NCBI RefSeq assembly: GCF_963667555.1
Contig: NZ_OY763421.1
Location: 248,001-312,000, forward strand
Source: an uncultured Methanolobus sp.
Lineage (GTDB): Archaea; Halobacteriota; Methanosarcinia; Methanosarcinales; Methanosarcinaceae
Length of the DNA stretch: 64,000 bases
Reading direction: 5' to 3'
The number at the start of each line of letters is the position of its first letter. Position 1 is the stretch's first letter. The notes beneath the pieces are model-generated. The model searched no databases. It saw only the letters and a list, made by a program, of their open reading frames with translations, and had not been told where the DNA came from. Both the position numbers and the translations under genes were made by a program. Of this stretch, positions 36,802 to 47,078 are shown piece by piece.

Positions 36802-38475
36802 TCACAGATAAGCTTCGGTAACGTAATGGTGCATCATCCTATGGCTGTTGAAATAATAGGCAATCATCTCAATTGAATTGTTCATCAGGTTCATCCACTC
36901 ATCTTTTCTCTGGTAGTATGTAGGTATCATGATGTACTCCAGTTTGTTATAGAGGTCATCAAGTTCCATCATCTCGACCTGCTCCGGGGTTTTATCGGCT
37001 TCAGGTTTAGGGCCGATGGAGTATCCTGTAACGCCTTCCACACAACCTTCTATCCACCAGCCGTCAAGAACACTGAAATTTACAACACCGTTATGAGCTG
37101 CTTTCATGCCGCTGGTGCCTGATGCTTCAAGCGGTTTTTTGGGCGTGTTCAGCCAGATATCAACACCTGATACAAGTTTCATGGAAATGTCCATATTATA
37201 GTTCTCAAGATAAGCTATCTCTATCTCGCCTTTCAGCTCCTGCATGTAACTGTATATCTTTTCGATGAGAACTTTTCCCATGACATCTCTTGGATGTGCT
37301 TTTCCAGAGAATATCAATTGTATCTTACCAGCTTCGTTAACCTTGCGAAGTCGTTTCAGGTCTGAGAATATGAGTGTAGGTCGCTTGTATTCAGTTGCAC
37401 GTCTGGCAAAACCGATTGTCAGCGTGTCACAATCCATATTCGTCCCGCATTTTTCATTAACGAACTTCAGAAGATCCTGTTTTGCACATCTGTGTGCTCT
37501 CCATATCTCATTATCCGGGATGCTTCGCACCCTTACAAGCAGTTCAGGTTCGTTTGCCCAACCGGGAAGATATTTGTCATAAAGCTCTTGCATATGGGAA
37601 CAGACCCAGGTGTAAGAGTGTACTCCGTTAGTTATTGAACTGAACTTGTACCCCGGGAACATTTTCTCGGATATCTGCCTGTGCCTTTTAGCTACTCCGT
37701 TCACGTAATTGGATAGATTCAGTCCGAGAAGTGTCATATTTAGCTGATGTTCGCCACCGTATTTTTTAAGAATGTCAAAATCGGAATTCTGGCTGATAAG
37801 CTCTCTTACAAGATCATGTGAGAAAACATCGTGTCCGCTCTCGATAGGAGTATGGGTTGTGAATACACAAAGTTCTTTGACCTTTGAGGCGGACATTTCA
37901 TTCTCCCTCAAAAGCTCCAGGGTCAGCAAACTGGAATGGCCTTCATTCATGTGGTATTTCTGGATGTGGCAACCAACTTTATTAAGCATTTTCACGCCGC
38001 CTATTCCCAGTATTATTTCCTGTTTAAGGCGATACCTGCGGTCTCCTCCATAGAGACTATCAGTTATCTGACGGTCTTCTGCAGTATTTCCTTCTACATC
38101 CGTATCAAGGAATAATACAGGAACTGTTTCTTCGGTGAGGCTGTGATGCACATAAAGCCATGATTTGACTTTTACATCTCTTCCCTGTATGTTTACAGTA
38201 ACTTCGTAAGGAAGAGATTGCATGTAATCTGAAGGATCCCATTCGTGAGGATGTTCGGTCTGCCTGCCAGCAGCATCCAGTTTTTGAATGAAATATCCTC
38301 TTTTGTTGAGCAGAGTTACAGCAATAAGTGGCAGGCCAAGATCCGCACTCGCTCTTATAGTATCACCTGCCAGAATACCAAGACCGCCACTATATGTGGG
38401 CATTCCGCTGCGAAGTCCGATCTCCATTGAGAAATAAGCTATCTTACGCTTTTTCGATCCAATGAAATTATCCAT
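36802..38475 (-). CDS. glgP: Alpha-glucan (glycogen) phosphorylase
   Basis: The 557-aa protein is a short archaeal-type GT35 phosphorylase releasing glucose-1-phosphate from storage glucan. N-terminal AYFSMEIGLRSGMPTYSGGL and NEGHSSLL are substrate-site motifs; FARRATEYKRPTLIF and the pyridoxal-phosphate lysine segment EASGTSGMKAAHNGVVNFSV followed by DGWWIEG are clear near residues 380-480. The ATG at 38475 is preceded by GGAAGG with 5-nt-range spacing, so it is preferred over an ATG at 38490. It lies 145 nt downstream of the end of cfbB with its own A+T-rich promoter region. Confidence 0.93.
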   Translation of the reverse strand: MDNFIGSKKRKIAYFSMEIGLRSGMPTYSGGLGILAGDTIRASADLGLPLIAVTLLNKRGYFIQKLDAAGRQTEHPHEWDPSDYMQSLPYEVTVNIQGRDVKVKSWLYVHHSLTEETVPVLFLDTDVEGNTAEDRQITDSLYGGDRRYRLKQEIILGIGGVKMLNKVGCHIQKYHMNEGHSSLLTLELLRENEMSASKVKELCVFTTHTPIESGHDVFSHDLVRELISQNSDFDILKKYGGEHQLNMTLLGLNLSNYVNGVAKRHRQISEKMFPGYKFSSITNGVHSYTWVCSHMQELYDKYLPGWANEPELLVRVRSIPDNEIWRAHRCAKQDLLKFVNEKCGTNMDCDTLTIGFARRATEYKRPTLIFSDLKRLRKVNEAGKIQLIFSGKAHPRDVMGKVLIEKIYSYMQELKGEIEIAYLENYNMDISMKLVSGVDIWLNTPKKPLEASGTSGMKAAHNGVVNFSVLDGWWIEGCVEGVTGYSIGPKPEADKTPEQVEMMELDDLYNKLEYIMIPTYYQRKDEWMNLMNNSIEMIAYYFNSHRMMHHYVTEAYL

Positions 38476-38635
38476 GTTGCAACCTTCCAAATAATCAATA
38501 GAAATATATATTTATATAAAATTACCTGAAAGAATAAAATACTTTTTGATTGAGATGTATGGATGCACGGAGAAAATAGAACAAAAAAGGAAAACAGTTA
38601 TCAAATACAAAATGAGGATGATATAGAAGGAATCC

Positions 38636-40117
38636 TCAAATCTTGTTCTGCATCACAAAATCAACAAAACTACCTGCAAACTCCCTGTAAGAGCTTGCAA
38701 CCAGGTGCGCGTAGCAACCGAGTGTGTTATCGACAGTAAGCCCGTCCCAGCCATCGATTATGCCGGTGCCGCGGGAGAGTTTGATAGCAAATTTTGCATC
38801 CTTTGGAATCTCTGTTACTTCAGAGTGGTGGAACTCATGACCACGGAATGAGTTTCCTGTTTTGCCAATTACAGAATCCATTGCAAGTTCGCCAATGTTG
38901 TAACTGACCACACGCTTGTGACCCATAAGGGTATGTCCGGGAAGTGCTCCAACCATTTCATGTGTGGATTCCGGCATCTCTGCCATGTGATGAGCACCTT
39001 TGCCTTTCACACCTGTACTGAGTTTCTCTGTCAGGTACATCAGGCCGCCGCATTCTGCATAGATTGGGATACCAGAGCGTGATGCATCAAGGATATTCTC
39101 GCGCATGGATACGTTCTCCTCAAGTTCTGCAGCGAAAAGTTCGGGATAGCCGCCACCGAGGTAGAGTCCGTCAACGTCCGGCAGTTTGCTGTCGTGGATC
39201 GGGCTGAAGTATTTAATATCGGCTCCTGCCATCTCAAGCAGTTCAAGGTTATCGTGATAATAGAAATTAAAAGCCTCATCAAGGGCAACGCCAATAACCG
39301 GACGTTCACCTTCAATATTGCGTGGAGTGAAAACAGTCTTTGAAGGACGCTCAAGAACCGGCGCTGAATGTGCCATTTCAAGCAGGCGGTCGATCTGAAT
39401 ACCGTCCTTGATGGTATTCTTGATGAACTCTATCCTCTCATCGTAATTATCGGCACGGCGGCGCTCCTCAATTGCAGGAACAAGGCCAAGATGCCTCATG
39501 GAGATTTTCATTGAGTTATTGCGGTGTATTACACCGATAACCGGAATACCTGTGTAATGCTCGATAGCTTCTGTGGCCTTTTTGGTATGCCTTGGACCGC
39601 CAATATTGTTGAGAATAACGCCAACAATGTTCACATCCTTGTCAAAGTCCTTGAAACCATTTACAAGAGCAGCAGCAGAGCGTGTGATGCTCCTTGCATT
39701 AACTATCAGAATCACAGAACATTTCAGTATCTTGGCTATCTGGGCAGTGCTGCCGGTGTCGGTGAAGCTGTCAAAGCCTTCATACAGGCCACGGACACCC
39801 TCAATGATTGCGATGTCAGCATCCTCGTCAACCTCTGCACCGTGGATAAAAACATCCCTTACACCCTCCTCATCCATCAGGAAACCATCAATATTACGAG
39901 CCCGACGGCCTGTGATCTCAGTATAATAACTTGGATCGATGTAATCAAGTCCAACTTTGTAAGGCTGGACCTTGTACCCGGCTTCTGTAAGAGCCGCAAG
40001 CAGGCCGATGGTTATAGTTGTCTTGCCGGAAGATGAACTTCCTGCTGACAGGAGTATCCTTGGGATTTCCTTGCCCTTCTTATTTTCCGGAACCTGAGAG
40101 GTGTCAGACATTTTCAT
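38636..40117 (-). CDS. cfbB: Ni-sirohydrochlorin a,c-diamide synthase
   Basis: The 493-aa protein amidates the a and c acetate side chains of Ni-sirohydrochlorin using glutamine and ATP in coenzyme F430 synthesis. The N-terminal P-loop reads SAGSSSSGKTTITIGLLAAL, the ATPase domain continues to about 230, and the C-terminal glutaminase-type domain contains YAECGGLMYLTEKL (nucleophile Cys). It belongs to the CobB/CbiA family; the F430 context separates it from the cobalamin enzyme. It follows cfbC after 3-6 nt. A TTG at 40120 and an ATG at 40111 are alternative starts. Confidence 0.93.
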   Translation of the reverse strand: MKMSDTSQVPENKKGKEIPRILLSAGSSSSGKTTITIGLLAALTEAGYKVQPYKVGLDYIDPSYYTEITGRRARNIDGFLMDEEGVRDVFIHGAEVDEDADIAIIEGVRGLYEGFDSFTDTGSTAQIAKILKCSVILIVNARSITRSAAALVNGFKDFDKDVNIVGVILNNIGGPRHTKKATEAIEHYTGIPVIGVIHRNNSMKISMRHLGLVPAIEERRRADNYDERIEFIKNTIKDGIQIDRLLEMAHSAPVLERPSKTVFTPRNIEGERPVIGVALDEAFNFYYHDNLELLEMAGADIKYFSPIHDSKLPDVDGLYLGGGYPELFAAELEENVSMRENILDASRSGIPIYAECGGLMYLTEKLSTGVKGKGAHHMAEMPESTHEMVGALPGHTLMGHKRVVSYNIGELAMDSVIGKTGNSFRGHEFHHSEVTEIPKDAKFAIKLSRGTGIIDGWDGLTVDNTLGCYAHLVASSYREFAGSFVDFVMQNKI

Positions 40118-40123
40118 CAAACC

Positions 40124-40915
40124 TTAACGTGTAAGTTCACGAAGTCTTTCATCTTCAAGTGATGAAGGCAACACAGAACTGTCGTTGGACATTATAGCGT
40201 GTGCAAGCTCGCGATATACGCCTGCAACCGGTGAATCAGGAGCTTTTTCAAGTACTGAGAATCCATCTCTCTCGCAGTCCTGGACGATCTGTTCCTTAGG
40301 AATGAAAGCCATAAGCTTGCTGCCTATCTCCTCGGAGAACTTTCTCACGATTTCCTCTTCCCTTGTAACGCTTCTTGAGTTACAGATTATGCCGGAAAGC
40401 GGAGTATCGATCTTGGCAAGTCCCTTGCAGATATTATTTGCTGCGTAAAGCGGCATGTATTCGCCTGATGTGAGAATGTAGGCTTCGTTAACAAGTCCCT
40501 TGCGTATCGGTGCTACAAAACCGCCACACACGATATCTCCCGGAACATCGTAGATGATAAGGTCCATATCATCAATAGACTTGCACATCTGCCTGAGTTT
40601 CTGTATAGCAACGATAATTCCGCGTCCTGCACAACCTATTCCGGGTTCTGGGCCGCCGACTTCCACACATTTTACACCCTTGTAACCTTCGTGGACGATG
40701 TCCTCTTCCTTTACATCGATCTTCTGCCTGAGAAGGTCAAGGATTGTTGGAATTCTCTTACCGCCAAGCAGTGTAATGGATGAATCGCTCTTCGGATCGC
40801 ATCCGATTATCATAACTTTAAAACCCTCATCGGCACATGCTGCTGCAACATTGGAAGCTGTGCTGGATTTTCCAATTCCGCCTTTACCGTAGATGGCTAT
40901 CCTTTTCTGTTCCAT
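40124..40915 (-). CDS. cfbC: Ni-sirohydrochlorin a,c-diamide reductive cyclase, NifH-like component
   Basis: The 263-aa protein is the ATP-dependent electron donor of the F430 reductive cyclase. It has the nitrogenase reductase P-loop [14 protein letters not shown] (residues 9-22) and the [4Fe-4S]-ligand cysteines in GIGCAGRGI (about 92-100) and [12 protein letters not shown] (about 124-135). The start overlaps the cfbD stop by 1 nt, so the two subunits of the enzyme are translationally coupled. The methanogen F430 context excludes NifH proper. Confidence 0.96.
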   Translation of the reverse strand: MEQKRIAIYGKGGIGKSSTASNVAAACADEGFKVMIIGCDPKSDSSITLLGGKRIPTILDLLRQKIDVKEEDIVHEGYKGVKCVEVGGPEPGIGCAGRGIIVAIQKLRQMCKSIDDMDLIIYDVPGDIVCGGFVAPIRKGLVNEAYILTSGEYMPLYAANNICKGLAKIDTPLSGIICNSRSVTREEEIVRKFSEEIGSKLMAFIPKEQIVQDCERDGFSVLEKAPDSPVAGVYRELAHAIMSNDSSVLPSSLEDERLRELTR

Positions 40916-42045
40916 CAGGCTTCCTCCGCGTTTTGCATATCTTTTAAGACCTCACGCATTGTTGCACCGAATTCGGATTCTACGATATTGCTGACACCAA
41001 GTGTCTTTGGATGCAGGTCTATCTCGACTATAACATTTGAGTGTCCCATATCCTTGAGCGGGAACACCTGTCTTGGACCGTTTGTTACGGAAATAACATC
41101 CATGTTCTGAAGGTTGTCCATTGGTATGGCATGAGGTACGCCGGTAATCACAACAAAATCAAAGTCACTGTACTTTTCAGCTATGAGATTGCTCACTTTT
41201 TCACCGGCAATTGGGTATTCGTCCATACCGCCGATTATTTCATGGATCTCAATTCCTTTTTCTATAAAATCGTTCATGATGTATGTTGCATGCTGACGTA
41301 CACGTGGAAGGCCAAGCGTATCATCGATATTTGCCATGTTGATGACATTATCTTCAAAACCAAGCTGAGCGGCCACTTCATTGATTGCAACTGTTATGTC
41401 TGCAAACATGTAACCTGTTTCCTTCTTGGCGTTCATGATGGTCAGGCATTTCTTGCCTTCTTTCAGGTAATTGATGACCTTTTCAGCAACCTTATATTTC
41501 AGGTCACCACGTGATGGAACAAGATATTCCTTACTTGCTGCTCCATGGCGCTTCTCTACATTGGTTGCTTCCTTGAGCAGGACTCTTTGTCTCTCAAGTT
41601 CCTCCTCAGTAATTACGCCTGCCTCACATGCAGATTCGAGTGCAATAAGGACACCTTTGGTATTGTTAGGGTATCCTGCGTGAACTTCAACACCTATGAC
41701 CGGCACGTCAAGGTTTGCATCCTTCACAGGCTCGCTTAGTTCCTCGCCAATGATCATACTGACACAGGTTCCAACAACGCCTATGAGTTTTGGATTGAAC
41801 ATCTTGTTGACTTTAACAAGCAGGGATGAAAGCTCGTCCCGTCCTCCGAAAACAAAACCGTTCTCGTCAAGGGCTGTTGTCACAACATGTATGCCGTCTT
41901 CCTCAAGAAGTCTTGCATGCTTGAATGAGCATCCTGGCGGACCGTGAAGTATTGCAACATCAACATTCAGGTCACGCAGTGTGTATAAAGCAGCCACGAT
42001 GGAACTGGGCCGCGGGTGTATTATAGAAATATCGTTTTCAGCCAT
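40915..42045 (-). CDS. cfbD: Ni-sirohydrochlorin a,c-diamide reductive cyclase, NifD-like component
   Basis: The 376-aa protein is the catalytic NifD-like component that, with CfbC, reduces and cyclises Ni-sirohydrochlorin a,c-diamide. Conserved cysteines are seen in [18 protein letters not shown] near residues 35-52 and [15 protein letters not shown] near 89-103, matching Fe-S cluster ligands. It begins 157 nt after the end of cfbE, with its own A+T-rich promoter-like region, so cfbDCB may be transcribed independently of cfbE. Confidence 0.95.
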   Translation of the reverse strand: MAENDISIIHPRPSSIVAALYTLRDLNVDVAILHGPPGCSFKHARLLEEDGIHVVTTALDENGFVFGGRDELSSLLVKVNKMFNPKLIGVVGTCVSMIIGEELSEPVKDANLDVPVIGVEVHAGYPNNTKGVLIALESACEAGVITEEELERQRVLLKEATNVEKRHGAASKEYLVPSRGDLKYKVAEKVINYLKEGKKCLTIMNAKKETGYMFADITVAINEVAAQLGFEDNVINMANIDDTLGLPRVRQHATYIMNDFIEKGIEIHEIIGGMDEYPIAGEKVSNLIAEKYSDFDFVVITGVPHAIPMDNLQNMDVISVTNGPRQVFPLKDMGHSNVIVEIDLHPKTLGVSNIVESEFGATMREVLKDMQNAEEA

Positions 42046-42202
42046 ATTTATCCCGATAAACTTGGTTGATTCTTGTAAATATTATAATTTTGTAATTTCG
42101 TAATATTTAGTATACTTATTACAACTCTGTTTTTCTGCACTATCTATATCTTTATTGTATAAAAGGACTAATCATCGTCAATAAACTAAGAATTGACGAA
42201 TC

Positions 42203-43642
42203 TCATCTGAAGCATTTAACGCATGACAGAATGATGTCCTTTCCAGAAGCAAATGATACAGCCACTTCAAGTCCTTCTTCCAGTCCGCTGACATAAATGA
42301 ATTCATTATTTCCTACATTCTGCATCCTATCTCCGACAAGTATCAGCCTGAGAAGTTCATCACTGCGCCTCTTCACAAACTCAGTGACCTGTTCAGGCGG
42401 AAGTCCCTCACATACCTGTGCGGCTTCTTCACCAAGAACCATTATTATTCCTGAATTCTTATCCTCAAGCCTGCTTAAAGCATAATCCAGCGAACGCTCT
42501 GCGGACTTTATATCCATTCCAGAGTTTGAATTATCAATGAGAATACTACCGGCAAGCTCTTTTTCCTGCATCCTTCCCTGAAGTCCTTCAAAAGAAGCAA
42601 TGACTTTAATGATGTCCTGTTCAGGAATCCTCATTTTCAAAGCAACCGCAGTTGATACTGCAAAGGCGGTTGCATATGCTCTTGAATTGTATTTTTCGGA
42701 CAGACTGGATGTAAAAGTCCCGGTTTGGCATTTGAACTTTACACTGGAATTGCCACTTTCATTCACAATTATGTCGGCTACAACATCTGCATTCTCATAG
42801 TCCTGTCCGGAATATTCAGAATCCCCTAATTTGAAAACCGTTCTTCCAAACTGATTTGCCATTTCCTGAGCTTTCCTGTCATTGATGTTAAGGAAAAATA
42901 CTTCATCTGATCTGGCATAGGAAAGCATGTTCATTTTTGCATCGCTGGAGTTAGAAGTTGATGCAGCAATCGGATAATCCGGTTCAAGTGTAGTGATTAT
43001 TCCTATATCCGCAAAACCTGTCAGGCCGATGGAAACCTCAAAAATGTAGGAATCCGCTGAAACTTTAAGTTCGTCCAGTTTATCAACTACAAGCAGAATA
43101 CTTCCCGGTGCAATGCTAAGTCCCAAGTTTAATATTCTGCATTGTCCGTTCTCCCACAGTTCCAGACCTCTGGAGGTGTGAAGTATTACTTTCATCTTCT
43201 GTGAAAGCATCTCAGCAAGCAGGGACGCAGAACTGGTTTTGGCTTTAGAGCCTGTGATTTCGATAACAGTTCCTTTTTCAGGCCATCCTTTCATGGATAA
43301 TATGCTGCCAACTGCCTGATGGTGAGTAAGTATCTTTATGCCTTTTTTTCTGGATTCCACAAGTACCGGATATTCAGGGTCAAGATGAGCAGGGCTTATC
43401 ACAATGTCATTATCATTGACAGGTACTGGTTCCTTTGATGTCCGAATGTAATACGTTTCTTCCAGTTCCAGAAGCACTTTCTCATTGACAGTTCTGTAAA
43501 CATCAACTGCTGTTACAGAATAGCCCATCTCCGCAAGTTTTGTGGCAATAATAATTCCTGCGTGTGTCAGGTCAAGAACAATAATTCTGGAAGCGTCCTG
43601 AAAGTTCATATTGGAAATGTCCATATTATCAACTGAAGGCAT
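42203..43642 (-). CDS. cfbE: Coenzyme F430 synthase (MurD-like ligase)
   Basis: The 479-aa protein performs the final ATP-dependent ring closure that makes F430. It is a Mur-ligase homologue: a P-loop-like segment EITGSKAKTSSASLLAEML near residues 128-146 replaces the usual GTNGKT wording, and FEGLQGRMQEKELAGSILID followed by NSNSGMDIKSAE near 350-380 is the Mur C-terminal domain motif. The N-terminal Rossmann-like half starts SRIIVLDLTHAGIIIATKLA. It is the first cfb gene in transcriptional order. Three in-frame ATGs (43642, 43624, 43609) make the exact start uncertain. Confidence 0.92.
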   Translation of the reverse strand: MPSVDNMDISNMNFQDASRIIVLDLTHAGIIIATKLAEMGYSVTAVDVYRTVNEKVLLELEETYYIRTSKEPVPVNDNDIVISPAHLDPEYPVLVESRKKGIKILTHHQAVGSILSMKGWPEKGTVIEITGSKAKTSSASLLAEMLSQKMKVILHTSRGLELWENGQCRILNLGLSIAPGSILLVVDKLDELKVSADSYIFEVSIGLTGFADIGIITTLEPDYPIAASTSNSSDAKMNMLSYARSDEVFFLNINDRKAQEMANQFGRTVFKLGDSEYSGQDYENADVVADIIVNESGNSSVKFKCQTGTFTSSLSEKYNSRAYATAFAVSTAVALKMRIPEQDIIKVIASFEGLQGRMQEKELAGSILIDNSNSGMDIKSAERSLDYALSRLEDKNSGIIMVLGEEAAQVCEGLPPEQVTEFVKRRSDELLRLILVGDRMQNVGNNEFIYVSGLEEGLEVAVSFASGKDIILSCVKCFR

Positions 43643-43728
43643 AGTAACTTTAAAGAAAGAATAAAAGAAAATGATCGTTTTTAATCAAAGTAAGAAAATA
43701 AAGTCAGAATATGAGAGTGGAAGAATCC

Positions 43729-44352
43729 TTAACTCTCATCGTCTTCTTCATCATTCTTATAGCTGTCAGAGCCTACCATTGCAGCTGCGATGGAGTCGAT
43801 TCCATCAAGCCATTCTGCAACAAGTCCGTATGGGACTTCTTCCATGACCTTTTCTGTAAGCTCCTTTCCGCTAAGAACAAGAGCACCTATCTCTGCAACT
43901 GTGCCGATAACGATCTCGATATCATCTGAGGCTTCAGCTTCAAGGGCAACCTTTACAAGATCTGCTATCTCTGCATTCTCGTCATAATCTCCGCTCAGGT
44001 ATGCTTCACATGCTGCAAAGCTACCCATGAGGGATGTCTGAAGTGATTCGATCATCATGTCCGCATCTTCTGAGATTGAATCGATCTCTGCAAGTGCAAT
44101 ATCCCTGATATCTGCAATTGAGAGCATTGCGGTTTCCGGTGAGATCTGTCCGTTCTCGCACTTTGCGATTATTTTGAGGCATGCAAGGATGATGTCATCT
44201 TCCATATTTACGAAGATTGCACCTTCTTTTCCCTGTGGCTCATCGGATTCGTCGAATTTGAAATCACATTCCTTTACCTGGTTGACCCAGTTGTTCCAGC
44301 GCTCTGCTGTATAAAAATCCTGATGGAATACATCACCTTCCGTCCCTGACAT
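43729..44352 (-). CDS. DUF2150 family protein
   Basis: The 207-aa acidic soluble protein matches the methanogen/haloarchaeal DUF2150 family, with FYTAERWNNWVNQVKECDF near the N-terminus and IIAKCENGQISPETAMLSIA in the middle. No catalytic motif is visible. It lies between UPF0179 and cfbE on the same strand with gaps of more than 80 nt, so it may be transcribed alone. The function is unknown. Confidence 0.75.
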   Translation of the reverse strand: MSGTEGDVFHQDFYTAERWNNWVNQVKECDFKFDESDEPQGKEGAIFVNMEDDIILACLKIIAKCENGQISPETAMLSIADIRDIALAEIDSISEDADMMIESLQTSLMGSFAACEAYLSGDYDENAEIADLVKVALEAEASDDIEIVIGTVAEIGALVLSGKELTEKVMEEVPYGLVAEWLDGIDSIAAAMVGSDSYKNDEEDDES

Positions 44353-44469
44353 TCAATTACCTCTATGTGATATTAATATTTACTATTATTATAAATCAGT
44401 TGTAGTTATTATTCAAAATCTTACTTAACTTACGATTTCCTTTTTATATAAAAGATGTTCGCAATGGAA

Positions 44470-44916
44470 CTATAGTTTAAGTTCCACCTTCTTTAGAGAG
44501 CATCCTGATACCATTCCTTCTTCCATTGGGCCAAGTACCTTGATAACGGTACATTTATCTCCTTCTTTAAGGCCTTCCGGATAAAGGATATCATATACAC
44601 TGTCATCGAACTCCGTGCATTTTGGAAGTTCGTAGCTCACTTTTGAGCCTACAACAGCTTTGCGTGATTCGATGGCTGCAACGATTGGTGAGTTCTCTAC
44701 CTCAACAGTAAGTACTCCGCCCTCATGTATGAAACAGTCATGGACGGTCTCACCCCTGAGTTTTGCAACACGATATTTCCTACCAGGCTCCAGATTCATG
44801 CAGGTCCGCCTGAGCTTGCATTTTTTGCATTCACGGGACTCTCCCATGAACACAAAGTCTTCGCCTTCCTTTGCAAGCCTTGAGCCGATAAGTGTAATGG
44901 TAGTATCATTTGTCAT
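44470..44916 (-). CDS. UPF0179 family protein
   Basis: This 148-aa archaeal protein matches UPF0179. Four conserved cysteines, CKKCKLRRTC near residues 32-41 and HDCFIHEGG near 59-67, may bind a metal. The rest is beta-rich with TVEVENSPIVAAIESRKAVV. It is found next to egsA in this window. No function is established to my knowledge. Confidence 0.82.
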   Translation of the reverse strand: MTNDTTITLIGSRLAKEGEDFVFMGESRECKKCKLRRTCMNLEPGRKYRVAKLRGETVHDCFIHEGGVLTVEVENSPIVAAIESRKAVVGSKVSYELPKCTEFDDSVYDILYPEGLKEGDKCTVIKVLGPMEEGMVSGCSLKKVELKL

Positions 44917-44955
44917 ATAATCACCTTGATCTGATCAATTAAGTATTTTTGATAA

Positions 44956-46020
44956 TCATGAAATAACTTTTGTTAAACGTGCGACCTTCTCGGCAGCTTC
45001 AGGGGTCAGACCTGCACCGAGTATCGTATATCTTTCCGGACGTATCTTATGTGCAACAAGAAGCGCCTCTAATATATATCTATCTTCTATCCCGAGTTCA
45101 CTGGCAGTTGTAGGAGCTCCGATCACTTCCAGACATTCCTTGATCTTTTTCCAGTCACCGCCATGCAGGTACATCATCATTATGGTTCCCACGCCGCACT
45201 GTTCTCCGTGAAGTGCTGACCTTGGTGCCACCATGTCAAGTGCATGACTGAACATATGCTCGGAACCTGATGCAGGTCTGGAAGAACCTGCAATGCTCAT
45301 TGCAACTCCGCTGGATACAAGCGCTTTAACAACGATTCTCACAGAACTTTCCAGTTCCGGCTTGATATCCTCCGGGCAGTCCATCAGGATCTGTGCTGTC
45401 ATTCTGGAAAGAGCTGCTGCGTACTCGCTGAATGGTTCATTTCTTAAGCGGTGGGCAAGTTCCCAGTCAAGTACTGCAGTATAATTCGAAATAATATCAC
45501 CACATCCGGCAGCAAGCAAGCGGTAAGGTGCTTTTGCTATGATACTGGTGTCTGCCACAACCGCCATTGGTGCATTGACCTCGATCGAGGCTTTTTTACC
45601 TTTATCATGTATGGAAGCTCTGGAAGATACTATCCCATCATGGGATGCAGCAGTTGGCACGCTTATGAAAGGCAGGTCCAGTTGCGTGGCTGCAAGTTTT
45701 GCCACATCTATCGATTTACCGCTTCCAACACCAATCAAATATCTGGAATTTGCTTCATTTGCCAGCTCTACAATTTTGTTGACCTCTGTCATGGATGCTT
45801 CTTTTGAGGAAGCTATCGCAGGGTCATATCCGCATTCGTCAAGAATATCGTGTACAACATCTCCGGCTATCTTCTTAGTATTATGTCCCGTGACAATGAA
45901 AGCACCTTCCTTGAGTTTAAGGTCGTCACATACATCCTTCAGGTCATAGATCACATCGGGACCGACAACAACATCTCTTGGTAACTGCATCCATTTTTTT
46001 TTGCCTTGTGTGGGAATCAC
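44956..46020 (-). CDS. egsA: NAD(P)-dependent glycerol-1-phosphate dehydrogenase
   Basis: The 354-aa enzyme reduces dihydroxyacetone phosphate to sn-glycerol-1-phosphate, the backbone of archaeal ether lipids. It has the nucleotide-binding [20 protein letters not shown] near residues 96-115 and the zinc-site region [18 protein letters not shown] near 120-137, with [10 protein letters not shown] and [14 protein letters not shown] further on. Family members typically start about ten residues before [12 protein letters not shown], which supports the GTG at 46020; an ATG at 45990 is the alternative. Confidence 0.95.
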   Translation of the reverse strand: MIPTQGKKKWMQLPRDVVVGPDVIYDLKDVCDDLKLKEGAFIVTGHNTKKIAGDVVHDILDECGYDPAIASSKEASMTEVNKIVELANEANSRYLIGVGSGKSIDVAKLAATQLDLPFISVPTAASHDGIVSSRASIHDKGKKASIEVNAPMAVVADTSIIAKAPYRLLAAGCGDIISNYTAVLDWELAHRLRNEPFSEYAAALSRMTAQILMDCPEDIKPELESSVRIVVKALVSSGVAMSIAGSSRPASGSEHMFSHALDMVAPRSALHGEQCGVGTIMMMYLHGGDWKKIKECLEVIGAPTTASELGIEDRYILEALLVAHKIRPERYTILGAGLTPEAAEKVARLTKVIS

Positions 46021-46102
46021 TTAAATACCTGCCAGAAACTGGGTAATTTTATTGCGTATATGGAAATCCATTGCAGAGATAATATATAATATCAAATGAG
46101 TA

Positions 46103-46121
46103 CAGGTCATCGAATGACCTG
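46103..46121. promoter_or_regulatory. Palindrome between egsA and DUF63 gene
   Basis: CAGGTCAT (46103-46110) and ATGACCTG (46114-46121) are a perfect 8-bp inverted repeat with a CGA centre in the 206-nt divergent intergenic region. It could be a dyad operator or an RNA hairpin. For the plus-strand gene, TATATTAT at 46201-46208 is a TATA box about 23 nt before the ATG at 46227, which points to a leaderless mRNA that excludes the palindrome. Confidence 0.4.
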
Positions 46122-46226
46122 CCCTTTAAGCAGGAAAAATCTTTTGATACACTCTGCATTTCCCATAAACTATTAAATGTTAGTTGTATTAGGATATTCC
46201 TATATTATGTTACTGCTGTGATTATA

Positions 46227-47075
46227 ATGCCATTCATAGATAAAGTTACCCAATTCATTAACGAATATTACATAGACCCGATACTACATGATAGTGGCTA
46301 CAATATCGTTAATACGGTCACATGGGCAATAGTGCTGGGAATCTGTATTTTCGGTGTTGTGAAGCTGTTAAAAAAACTGGATATAGAAATTGACGACAGG
46401 TTCACAGTATCCGTAATTCCTTTTATCCTCGCAGGCTCTTCCATGAGAGTTATAGAGGATACCGGAATACTCAAACACCCCGCAAGTTATCTGTTCATAA
46501 CCCCGAACATCTATTTTGTTGTATTCATCATCACAGTATTCTTCCTTGTACTTTCAAGATGGATAGTCAAATTAAAAGGAACAGGTGACTATCGTAAGCT
46601 CTTTGCAGGATTCGGACTTGCATGGTTTGCGGTAAATGTTTCCATCCTTTTCTATCTGGAAGACCTGACCCGTCCATGGGTGCCGATATTTGTTCTCGGT
46701 GCAGCCAGCCTGATAGTTATCCTGCTAAAAGCAATATTTGATCACATAGGTTTCGACCTTCTCAAAAGCAAGGTCAACATGGCTATTCTCTGGGTTCACC
46801 TGATGGATGCATCTTCCACAATTGCAGGAATTGACTTTTTAGGATACTACGAAAAGCATGTGGTTCCATCATATCTGATAGATCTTACAGGAACTGCTTT
46901 TGTGATGTATCCGTTAAAACTATCTATATTCATTCCGGTATTATATATACTGGATAATCATTTTGATGAGGACGAGGAATCTGAGACTTTAAAGACATTC
47001 CTCAAACTGGTGATCATAGTCCTTGGATTATCTCCTGCATGCAGGAACACTATCAGAATGGCATTTGGAGTCTGA
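46227..47075 (+). CDS. DUF63 family membrane protein
   Basis: The 282-aa protein has about eight hydrophobic helices and matches the archaeal DUF63 family, with PASYLFITPNIYFVVFIITV near residues 87-106 and LWVHLMDASSTIAGIDFLGY near 190-210, ending GLSPACRNTIRMAFGV. The ATG at 46227 fits the TATA spacing; a GTG at 46218 would add three residues. The SpoIIM-like gene starts 3 nt after its stop, so the two are co-translated. The function is unknown. Confidence 0.8.
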   Translation: MPFIDKVTQFINEYYIDPILHDSGYNIVNTVTWAIVLGICIFGVVKLLKKLDIEIDDRFTVSVIPFILAGSSMRVIEDTGILKHPASYLFITPNIYFVVFIITVFFLVLSRWIVKLKGTGDYRKLFAGFGLAWFAVNVSILFYLEDLTRPWVPIFVLGAASLIVILLKAIFDHIGFDLLKSKVNMAILWVHLMDASSTIAGIDFLGYYEKHVVPSYLIDLTGTAFVMYPLKLSIFIPVLYILDNHFDEDEESETLKTFLKLVIIVLGLSPACRNTIRMAFGV

Positions 47076-47078
47076 TCA

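Noticed and set aside
38636-42045. Nitrogenase and cobalamin biosynthesis genes
   Set aside because: The NifH-, NifD- and CbiA-like proteins are accompanied by the Mur-ligase-like CfbE and lack NifK, NifE and NifN, so the F430 pathway explains all four.
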